Source of the DNA: an uncultured Flavobacteriaceae bacterium
Lineage (GTDB): Bacteria; Bacteroidota; Bacteroidia; Flavobacteriales; Flavobacteriaceae
NCBI GenBank assembly: GCA_938073895.1
Contig: CALJFB010000064.1
Span: 1 to 39,747 of the forward strand
DNA length: 39,747 nucleotides
Direction: 5' to 3'
Both the position numbers and the translations under genes were made by a program. The notes below the pieces were generated by a model. It saw nothing but the letters and a program-made list of their open reading frames with translations, did not search any database and had not been told where the DNA came from. Positions 24,933 through 31,417 of this stretch are shown here, in pieces (the first letter of the stretch is position 1; each line of letters opens with the position of its first letter).

Positions 24933-25007
24933 ATGATAATAAACACAAAATTCTATTCAAGCTGGTATTACTTCTTTAATAAAAGAAGCGAGGTTTTATA
25001 TATGTAA
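24933..25007 (+). CDS. Aromatic-rich leader peptide of a Phe/Tyr attenuator
   Basis: A 24-codon frame starting at ATG 24933 and stopping at TAA 25005-25007. It contains 3 Phe, 4 Tyr and 1 Trp, concentrated in KFYSSWYYFFNKRSEVLYM (codons 6-24). That composition, plus the overlapping hairpins (next entry) and the remnant of prephenate dehydratase right behind it, is the pattern of a translated attenuator peptide: ribosomes stall at Phe/Tyr codons when those charged tRNAs are scarce. The sequence is undamaged although the first structural gene is not. It is too short for routine gene callers. Confidence 0.82.
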   Translation: MIINTKFYSSWYYFFNKRSEVLYM

Positions 25008-25056
25008 TTCAGATATAAATTTAAAAGCCAAGTCTCGTGTTTACGAGGCTTTTTTT
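24971..25056 (+). promoter_or_regulatory. Attenuator: pause hairpin, antiterminator and terminator
   Basis: Four segments can form exclusive pairs. 1:2 is CTTCTTT (24971-24977) with AAAGAAG (24982-24988), inside the Phe codons. 2:3 is GCGAGGTTT (24988-24996) with AAGTCTCGT (25030-25038), nine pairs including three G-U, the antiterminator. 3:4 is AGTCTCGT (25031-25038) with ACGAGGCT (25043-25050), followed by a run of seven or eight T, the terminator. A ribosome stalled on the Phe/Tyr codons covers segment 1 and frees 2 to pair with 3, giving read-through. A ribosome reaching the stop at 25005 masks segment 2, so the terminator forms. Confidence 0.82.
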
Positions 25057-25424
25057 ATGTGTAAAAGCATGGCAATTAAACATATTTTGTGTCCTTATTA
25101 TCATATGGTAAGCAATGCTTATTTTGTTATAAAGACATGTATAAATAAAAGTTTAAGTTTAGATGTTTTGGCGTAAAATTTAATTAATAGTAAAAGTGAT
25201 TTTACAGTAAAGGCATTAAAAAATCTACAGTTGGATTTATAATTTCTAATTTGCCATAATAGATGTCAATGCATTTAATAAAGTAGGTAAATATTATTTA
25301 GATCATTTTTTATCAGTTTATGTTATTTCCAGGGCAAGCAATACAGAATATTAAATACGTTCATTCTTATCCAATGGCAACACGTTATAAGTTATTAGGA
25401 ATTTACAAAAAAGCAATGTTATGA
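25057..25424 (+). pseudogene. pheA: Decayed prephenate dehydratase gene
   Basis: Would convert prephenate to phenylpyruvate. Pieces in the right order but in different frames match flavobacterial PheA: MAIK at 25069; YYHMVSNAYF (cf. SYHHQVAQEYF) to SLSLDVLA then stop at 25174; NSKSDFTVKALKN from 25178; FKVGKYYLD-like NKVGKYYLDHFLS from 25262; LFPGQAIQNIKYVHSYPMA from 25323 (cf. LPGQ-x-I-x-DIK-x-VHSHPMA). There the frame jumps straight to the C-terminal YKLLGIYKKAML, so about 150 codons including the ACT domain are deleted. The remnant is 368 bp against about 825 expected. Its TGA still overlaps the next ATG (ATGA), as in a coupled operon. Confidence 0.85.
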
Positions 25425-26563
25425 TAGAAGTAGCAAACCGATTAAAACACGTTGAAGAATACTACTTTTCTAAGAAATTAAAAGAAGTTGCACAGCTTAA
25501 AGCTGAAGGAAAACCTATAATAAACCTAGGCATTGGAAGTCCAGATTTGCCACCAAATGTATTGGTAATAGAAGCTATGTTACATAGTTTAAACGACGAT
25601 AATGCGCACCAATACCAAAGTTATGCTGGTTTGCCTAAGTTGCGTTTGGCTCTATCTCAATTTTACAATAAACATTTTAAAGTTAAAGTAAATCCAGAAA
25701 CCGAAATTCTTCCACTTATGGGAAGTAAAGAAGGAATTATGCATATTTCTATGGCTTTTTTAAATAAAGGCGATGCGGTTTTAATTCCAAATCCAGGTTA
25801 TCCAACTTACAATGCAGTTACTAAATTAGTTGAAGCCAAAGCTATAACCTATAATTTAACCGAATCTAATAATTGGTTTCCAAACCTTAAAGAATTAGAG
25901 CAGCAAGATTTAACAAAAGTAAAAATATTGTGGCTTAATTATCCAAATATGCCAACTGGTGCGCAAGCAACAAAAACACAATTGGAACAATTAGTTGCTT
26001 TTGCATTAAAGCATAATATTTTATTGGTTAACGATAATCCATATAGTTTTATTTTAAATAGTAATAAGCTAAGTTTGTTAAGTATTAAAAATGCAGATAA
26101 ATGTTGCTTAGAACTTAATTCTTTAAGTAAAACGTTTAATTTATCTGGTTGGCGCGTTGGTTTTGTTTTAGGAAACCAAACATTAATAAAAGCCATTTTA
26201 AAAGTAAAATCTAATATGGATTCTGGAATGTTTTACGGAATTCAAAAAGGTGCAATAGCAGCATTAAGTGCGCCAACAGATTGGTTAGATGTTTTAAACG
26301 AAATTTATAAAAAGCGTCGTGAGTTAGTTTGGCAAATAGCAGATAAATTAAACTGCACCTACACAAAAGAAAGCGCAGGACTATTTGTTTGGGCCAAATT
26401 ACCAAAAGACCAAAAAAGCGAAGAATTTACAGATAACTTACTTTATAAAAAAAACCTGTTTATAACTCCAGGAACTGTTTTTGGAACAAATGGCGAAGGT
26501 TACATAAGATTGTCATTATGTGTAAATCAAACCCAATTAAAAGAAATTTTAAATAGAATATAA
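25421..26563 (+). CDS. PLP-dependent class I/II aminotransferase of the former Phe/Tyr operon
   Basis: Intact 380-residue fold-type I aminotransferase. Motifs: LGIGSPDLPPNVLVIEAM, YQSYAGLPKLRLAL, LMGSKEGIMHISMAFL, PNPGYPTYNAVTKLV, LNYPNMPTGAQATKTQLEQL, VNDNPYSFIL, the PLP lysine in ELNSLSKTFNLSGWRVGFV, and a C-terminal arginine in GYIRLSLCV. Its place between pheA and tyrA remnants implies it once made phenylalanine and tyrosine from phenylpyruvate and hydroxyphenylpyruvate (or transaminated prephenate). It is now the first intact gene behind the aromatic attenuator. With both neighbours dead, it may serve another amino acid or run in reverse; specificity is inference. Confidence 0.9.
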   Translation: MIEVANRLKHVEEYYFSKKLKEVAQLKAEGKPIINLGIGSPDLPPNVLVIEAMLHSLNDDNAHQYQSYAGLPKLRLALSQFYNKHFKVKVNPETEILPLMGSKEGIMHISMAFLNKGDAVLIPNPGYPTYNAVTKLVEAKAITYNLTESNNWFPNLKELEQQDLTKVKILWLNYPNMPTGAQATKTQLEQLVAFALKHNILLVNDNPYSFILNSNKLSLLSIKNADKCCLELNSLSKTFNLSGWRVGFVLGNQTLIKAILKVKSNMDSGMFYGIQKGAIAALSAPTDWLDVLNEIYKKRRELVWQIADKLNCTYTKESAGLFVWAKLPKDQKSEEFTDNLLYKKNLFITPGTVFGTNGEGYIRLSLCVNQTQLKEILNRI

Positions 26564-26565
26564 TA

Positions 26566-26874
26566 ATAGATTTAAGGTTATTTGGTAAAAGTTTAGCTTT
26601 TGGTAAAAAAAAACATATTTTAAGTCGTGTAGATATTTAGTTTACTTTTTTAAGTTAAAAGTAAAGTGTTTTTTTTTTTTTTAGATTTTAATAAAACAGC
26701 TACTGTTGTAATTTTAAAAGCAAGAAATACCGCCACAACAGTTTTACTAAACCTATTAGATGTGCTTTAATAATTAACAAATAGTATTTAAGTTTCTAAG
26801 TTAATTTCTAAGAAAAATTTTGAAGCTATTAATGGCACAAATTACATCAATCAAGTATTAAAAGACATTAATTA
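26566..26874 (+). pseudogene. tyrA: Decayed prephenate dehydrogenase gene
   Basis: Would oxidise prephenate to hydroxyphenylpyruvate. Three recognisable pieces survive in order. From 26566, IDLRLFGKSLAFGKKKH corresponds to the NAD-binding start IGLGLIGGSLALDIKK, followed by a stop at 26638. From about 26695, TATVVILKARNTATTVLLN corresponds to STVRLAKSSPATWTPIFLN. From about 26814, KNFEAINGTNYINQVLKDI then TAA at 26872 corresponds to the C-terminal IENTNHIKQILKGI. Only ~310 bp of about 855 remain, with stops, frameshifts and a long T run between. The assignment is from recalled family sequences plus gene order (pheA, aminotransferase, tyrA, DAHP synthase). Confidence 0.75.
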
Positions 26875-26919
26875 ACGAAAAATTAAGCCAAAATATAAAC
26901 CGAATGAAAATTCAATGTT

Positions 26920-26927
26920 TATTTTTG
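26920..26927 (+). promoter_or_regulatory. -7 promoter element for DAHP synthase/chorismate mutase
   Basis: TATTTTTG matches TAnnTTTG, 16 bases before the ATG. It lies just beyond the tyrA remnant and could let this gene be expressed independently of the old attenuated operon. Confidence 0.55.
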
Positions 26928-26943
26928 TAGCATTATAATTACT

Positions 26944-28023
26944 ATGGAAAATAATAAAGAATTAGGAACTTGGTTAAATAAATTCGGATTAAATCATCCG
27001 TTAGTTATTGCTGGTCCATGTAGCGCAGAAACAGAAGAACAGGTTTTAAAAATTGCACATCAATTAAAAGATACAGATACAAATGTTTTAAGAGCTGGAA
27101 TATGGAAGCCAAGAACACGACCTGGAAATTTTGAAGGTGTTGGCGCTTTAGGGTTAAAATGGTTGCAAAAAGCAAAAGAAGAAACAGGTTTGTTAACAAC
27201 AACAGAAGTTGCTAATGCAAATCACGTAGAATTAGCTTTAAAACACGATGTAGATATTTTATGGATTGGAGCCAGAACAACGGTAAGTCCTTTTATTGTT
27301 CAAGATATTGCAGATGCTTTAAAAGGCACCAATAAAACAGTTTTAATAAAGAATCCAGTTAATCCAGATTTAGCATTGTGGCTTGGAGCTGTAGAGCGTT
27401 TCTATACACAAGATGTTAAGAATCTTGGCGTAATACATCGTGGTTTTTCAACATACGAGAAAACGCGTTATAGAAATAATCCAGAATGGCAAATTGCAGT
27501 AGATTTACAAAATGAATTTCCTGATTTACCTCTAATTTTAGATCCATCGCATATTGCAGGCAGACGCGATATTATTTTCGATCTTTGTCAAACTGCTTTA
27601 GACTTAAATTACGATGGTTTAATGGTAGAAACTCATTTTGATCCAGATAATGCTTGGAGTGATGCTGCACAGCAAATTACACCAGCAGCTTTAGATCAAA
27701 TTACTAGAGATTTACGCATAAGAAAAACATCAAGTAACGAAAGCGAGTTTAATAATAAATTAAATACATTACGTACTAAAATAGATGTTGTAGATCATCA
27801 AATTATAGATCAAATAGGTAAAAGAATGGCTATTGCAGATCAAATAGGTATTCTTAAAAAAGATAATAACGTCTCAATTTTACAAGCCAAACGTTGGAAC
27901 GAAATTCTAGGTAAAATGATTCTTCAAGGTGAAGAAAAAAACTTAAGCGAAGAGTTTGTCTTAAAAGTATTCAAGGCAATTCATCAAGAGTCAATTCAGC
28001 ATCAAAAAAACGTTGCTAAATAA
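26944..28023 (+). CDS. Bifunctional DAHP synthase / chorismate mutase
   Basis: Residues ~1-255 are a type I-beta 3-deoxy-D-arabino-heptulosonate 7-phosphate synthase (PLVIAGPCSAETEEQ, RAGIWKPRTRPGNFEG, WIGARTTVSPFIVQ, LIKNPVNPDLALWLGA, LDPSHIAGRRD), the entry step of the shikimate pathway. Residues ~265-359 are an AroQ chorismate mutase (LRTKIDVVDHQIIDQIGKRMAIADQIG ... HQESIQHQ) with the expected Arg/Lys/Gln active-site positions. In related proteins the mutase domain also confers feedback inhibition by prephenate or aromatic products. It is complete at 359 residues although pheA and tyrA upstream are dead. A strong terminator follows. Confidence 0.95.
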   Translation: MENNKELGTWLNKFGLNHPLVIAGPCSAETEEQVLKIAHQLKDTDTNVLRAGIWKPRTRPGNFEGVGALGLKWLQKAKEETGLLTTTEVANANHVELALKHDVDILWIGARTTVSPFIVQDIADALKGTNKTVLIKNPVNPDLALWLGAVERFYTQDVKNLGVIHRGFSTYEKTRYRNNPEWQIAVDLQNEFPDLPLILDPSHIAGRRDIIFDLCQTALDLNYDGLMVETHFDPDNAWSDAAQQITPAALDQITRDLRIRKTSSNESEFNNKLNTLRTKIDVVDHQIIDQIGKRMAIADQIGILKKDNNVSILQAKRWNEILGKMILQGEEKNLSEEFVLKVFKAIHQESIQHQKNVAK

Positions 28024-28026
28024 TTA

Positions 28027-28058
28027 AAAAAAGACTGCCTTAAAACGCAGTCTTTTTT
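28027..28058 (+). terminator. Terminator after DAHP synthase/chorismate mutase
   Basis: GACTGC (28033-28038) and GCAGTC (28047-28052) flanked by A and T runs, giving a 12-bp stem with an 8-base loop and eight T. It also has A runs that would let it act on the other strand. Confidence 0.9.
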
Positions 28059-28098
28059 TTGTTGTGTAACACACTAATAATTTACATCTTTGTAAGAT

Positions 28099-29052
28099 AT
28101 GACAGGACGCATTTATAAATCTACAGGAAGTTGGTATACCGTAAAAACCACATTAGGTAAGAATTACCAATGCAGAATAAAAGGGAAATTTAGACTTCAA
28201 GGTATAAAAAGTACCAATCCTATTGCGGTAGGAGATTTTGTGGATTTTGAGTTAGACACAAATAGCGACGAGGAAACTGGTGTAATTAATAATATTCACG
28301 ATAGAACAAATTACATTGTACGTAAATCGGTTAATTTATCTAAGCAAACCCATATTATTGCGTCCAATATAGATTTGGTTTTTTTACTAATTACTATAGA
28401 TAACCCACCAACATTTACCAGTTTTATAGATCGTTTTTTAGCTTCGGCAGAAGCTTATGGAATTAAAGCCGTATTGTTGTTTAATAAAATTGAAACCTAC
28501 TCAGACGATACTTTAGATGAGGTTAAATATTTAGCGCATGTTTATAGAACTATTGGTTACGAGTGTATTGGTATATCGGCAATTACTGGAAAGAATTTAG
28601 ATCAAGTAAAAGACTTAATGCGTGGTAAAGTAACAATGTTTACGGGTCATTCTGGTGTAGGAAAATCTACTTTAGTAAACGCAATAGAACCAAGTTTAGA
28701 CCTAAAAACAAAAGCTATTTCTACACAGCATATGCAAGGTCAGCATACCACAACATTTGCCGAAATGTTCGATTTAAGTTTCGATGCTAAAATTATAGAT
28801 ACACCAGGAATTAAAGGTTTTGGTGTTGTAGATATGGAAAAAGAAGAAGTTGGCGATTATTTCCCCGAATTCTTCGCCTTAAAACAAGACTGTAAATTTA
28901 ATAATTGTTTGCATATAGAAGAACCAAAATGTGCCGTAAAAGACGCATTAGAAAAAAACGAAATAGCTGCATCGCGTTATCGTAGTTACGTTCAAATTAT
29001 AGAAGGAGACGACGAGCATTACAGAACAGATTATTGGGATCAAGAAAAATAA
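28099..29052 (+). CDS. rsgA: Ribosome biogenesis GTPase RsgA
   Basis: Circularly permuted GTPase that assists late 30S maturation. It has 317 residues. An OB-fold comes first (TLGKNYQCRIKGKFRLQGIKS), then the G motifs in permuted order: G4 LLFNKIET, G5 ISAITGKN, G1 FTGHSGVGKSTLVN, G2 HTTTFAEM and G3 IIDTPGIKGFG. The C-terminal zinc site is CKFNNCLHIEEPKC. It leads a run of plus-strand genes (rsgA, dtd, two transglutaminase-domain genes, MazG-like, a small membrane protein) with very short gaps. A degenerate promoter ...ACATCTTTG ends 6 bases before the ATG. Confidence 0.96.
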   Translation: MTGRIYKSTGSWYTVKTTLGKNYQCRIKGKFRLQGIKSTNPIAVGDFVDFELDTNSDEETGVINNIHDRTNYIVRKSVNLSKQTHIIASNIDLVFLLITIDNPPTFTSFIDRFLASAEAYGIKAVLLFNKIETYSDDTLDEVKYLAHVYRTIGYECIGISAITGKNLDQVKDLMRGKVTMFTGHSGVGKSTLVNAIEPSLDLKTKAISTQHMQGQHTTTFAEMFDLSFDAKIIDTPGIKGFGVVDMEKEEVGDYFPEFFALKQDCKFNNCLHIEEPKCAVKDALEKNEIAASRYRSYVQIIEGDDEHYRTDYWDQEK

Positions 29053-29076
29053 ACTAATTAAAGCCTTTTCTTCAAA

Positions 29077-29529
29077 ATGAAAGTTGTTATTCAACGCGTA
29101 AGTCAAGCAAGTGTAACTATAAATCAAATTAAGGTAGCTGCAATAAAAAACGGCTTACTGGTTTTGGTTGGCATAGTTGCAGAAGATACTCAAGAAGATA
29201 TTAATTGGTTGTCTAAAAAAGTAGCAAATCTCAGGATTTTCTCGGATCAAGATGGATTAATGAATCAATCTGTGCAAGACATAAATGGAGAAATTATAGT
29301 AGTAAGTCAGTTTACTTTGCAAGCCAGTACAAAAAAAGGCAATAGACCAAGTTACATAAAAGCAGCCAAACCAGATATTGCAATTCCGTTGTATAAGAAT
29401 TTTGTAAAACAATTGGAATTAGAAATTCAAAAACCAATTCAAACCGGAGAATTTGGCGCAGATATGCAGGTGGAATTACTAAATAACGGACCCGTAACTA
29501 TGGTTATGGATAGTAAGAATAAAGAATAG
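29077..29529 (+). CDS. dtd: D-aminoacyl-tRNA deacylase
   Basis: Removes D-amino acids (and glycine from tRNA-Ala) mischarged to tRNA. It has 150 residues, the family length. Conserved parts are MKVVIQRVSQASVTI, NGLLVLVGI, the SQFTLQAST motif, GNRPSYIKAAKP and the Gly-cisPro motif NNGPVTMVMDS with TGEFGADMQVEL before it. It starts 24 bp after rsgA and is followed after 1 bp by the first transglutaminase-domain gene. Confidence 0.97.
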   Translation: MKVVIQRVSQASVTINQIKVAAIKNGLLVLVGIVAEDTQEDINWLSKKVANLRIFSDQDGLMNQSVQDINGEIIVVSQFTLQASTKKGNRPSYIKAAKPDIAIPLYKNFVKQLELEIQKPIQTGEFGADMQVELLNNGPVTMVMDSKNKE

Positions 29530-29530
29530 A

Positions 29531-31417
29531 ATGAGATACCTTTTAACAGTATTAGTAACTTTTATAACCTTACAACTTTCTTCTCAAAATTATTTAGTAT
29601 CTGCTATTCCAAAAGATTTATTGGAAAATGCTAATGCTGTAATTAGAAGTGAAACTAAAATGGTTTTTATTAGTAGTTTTGATAAGGTAATTGTAAGAGA
29701 TGAATTGGTCGTTACTATATTAAATAAAAAAGGATCTATTTACGAATCTACTTACACTAATTATGATAAAAGTAAAATAATTAAAAAATTAGAAGCTTAC
29801 TATTATAATAAAGAAGGTTTAGAAGTAAAGAAGATTAAGAAAAAAGATTTCATAGATGTAAATTCAGTCGATGGTTTTTCTTTATATACTGATGATAGAG
29901 TTTTGTATTCTCCACATACAATGCACAAATATCCTTATACGGTTAAATTTATTGAAGAATATGAGTCTGATTTTACTGTTTTTCTTCCCGCTTGGAATCC
30001 TATTAAGGGTTTTAATTTAAGTGTAGAGAAATCTACCTATAATTTCATTAATAATTCAGATGTAGATATAAAAATTAAAGAGAATAATTTTGAAGCTTTT
30101 AACGTCAATTCAGAACCAGTAAAGAACTATTATAGTTTAATTAATACAGCAGCCATTAATAAAGAAATATTAGCACCTTTAATATCTAGTTTTACACCTA
30201 CATTAAAAATAGCCTTAAAAAAATTCCAAATAAAAGGTGTTACTGGTTATAATAACAATTGGCAGGATTTTGGAAAATGGATGAATGATGAGTTGTTGTT
30301 AGGAACACAAGACTTGCCAGATTTAGTTAAAACCGAAATAAAACAACTTACAGATTTAGCAGTAACAGATTTAGAGAAAGCTAAAATTGTATATGATTAC
30401 GTACAGCGTAAAACAAGGTATATTAGTGTGCAAGTAGGAATTGGTGGATGGAAACCTATGCAAGCTTCAGATGTAGATAGATTGGGTTATGGAGATTGTA
30501 AAGCTTTAACAAATTATACTAAAGCTCTATTAGATGTTATTGGTGTTAAATCTTATTATACAATTGTTTATGGTGGTTCTAAGAAAATAGATTTAGATAA
30601 GGGTTTTTCGTCATTACAAGGAAATCACGTTATTCTTACCTTAGATAATAAAAACAATTACAAGTGGTTAGAGTGTACAAGTCAGACCTCACCATTTGCT
30701 TTTACGGCGAACTTTACAGATGATAGAAATGTGTTATTAATAAAACCTAATGGAGGAGAAATTTTTAGGACAAAAGATTATTCTAAAGAAAATTTAAAGA
30801 AAACAATAATTGATATTAATTTAAATGAAGATTTAAGTGTTACAGGTCATTTAAAAATAAATAGTAGTGGAATATTTTATTCTAAAAGAGGCTTTTTAAA
30901 TAGACTTACAAAAGATAAGAAAACTACATATTATAAGAATGATTATAAAAAAATAAATAATTTTAATATTATAAATCAAGCTATTATTAACAATAAAGAA
31001 CCTGTAAGTTTAGTAGAGACTATTTCTTTTAGTGTCGATAGGTTTGCAAGAAAAGCATCTAACTTTGTTTTGTTTGAGTTTAATAGGTTTGATAAGATAA
31101 AACTAGATGTAGTAAAAAATAATAATAGAGTTTTGCCCTTTGTTATTGATAGAAGCTATTTAGATAGTATTAGCTATAATTATAAAATGCCTTTAAATTA
31201 TACAATTGAAGAGTTACCTGAAAATATAGAGATTATAACAAAATATGGCTCTTATACCAGATTTGTTACAGTAAACAAAAATATAATTAATATTGTGAGA
31301 AGCTTAAAAATTAATTCAGGTAGTTTTTCTTCAAAGGAATATGAAACTTATTACGAATTTTGTACAAAAATAAATAAAGAAGAATCTTCTAAAATTATAT
31401 TTAATACTCCATTATAA
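29531..31417 (+). CDS. DUF3857/transglutaminase-domain exported protein, catalytic form
   Basis: Exported protein of 628 residues with a signal peptide (LLTVLVTFITLQLSSQ). Residues ~40-220 form a DUF3857 domain and ~260-400 a transglutaminase-like (papain-fold) domain. The catalytic Cys is in LGYGDCKALTNY and the His in GNHVILTL; the third position reads WLECTSQ, Glu where Asp is more common. The motif YDYVQRKTRYISVQVGIGGWKP is typical of bacterial DUF3857-transglutaminase pairs. The C-terminal part is a beta-rich DUF3858-like region. The physiological substrate is unknown. Its stop overlaps the start of the next, related gene (TAATG), so the two are translationally coupled. Confidence 0.88.
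   Translation: MRYLLTVLVTFITLQLSSQNYLVSAIPKDLLENANAVIRSETKMVFISSFDKVIVRDELVVTILNKKGSIYESTYTNYDKSKIIKKLEAYYYNKEGLEVKKIKKKDFIDVNSVDGFSLYTDDRVLYSPHTMHKYPYTVKFIEEYESDFTVFLPAWNPIKGFNLSVEKSTYNFINNSDVDIKIKENNFEAFNVNSEPVKNYYSLINTAAINKEILAPLISSFTPTLKIALKKFQIKGVTGYNNNWQDFGKWMNDELLLGTQDLPDLVKTEIKQLTDLAVTDLEKAKIVYDYVQRKTRYISVQVGIGGWKPMQASDVDRLGYGDCKALTNYTKALLDVIGVKSYYTIVYGGSKKIDLDKGFSSLQGNHVILTLDNKNNYKWLECTSQTSPFAFTANFTDDRNVLLIKPNGGEIFRTKDYSKENLKKTIIDINLNEDLSVTGHLKINSSGIFYSKRGFLNRLTKDKKTTYYKNDYKKINNFNIINQAIINNKEPVSLVETISFSVDRFARKASNFVLFEFNRFDKIKLDVVKNNNRVLPFVIDRSYLDSISYNYKMPLNYTIEELPENIEIITKYGSYTRFVTVNKNIINIVRSLKINSGSFSSKEYETYYEFCTKINKEESSKIIFNTPL

Noticed and set aside
24933-25007. The leader frame as an ordinary small protein gene
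   Set aside because: The clustering of aromatic codons and the overlapping alternative hairpins ahead of an aromatic operon fit an attenuator much better.
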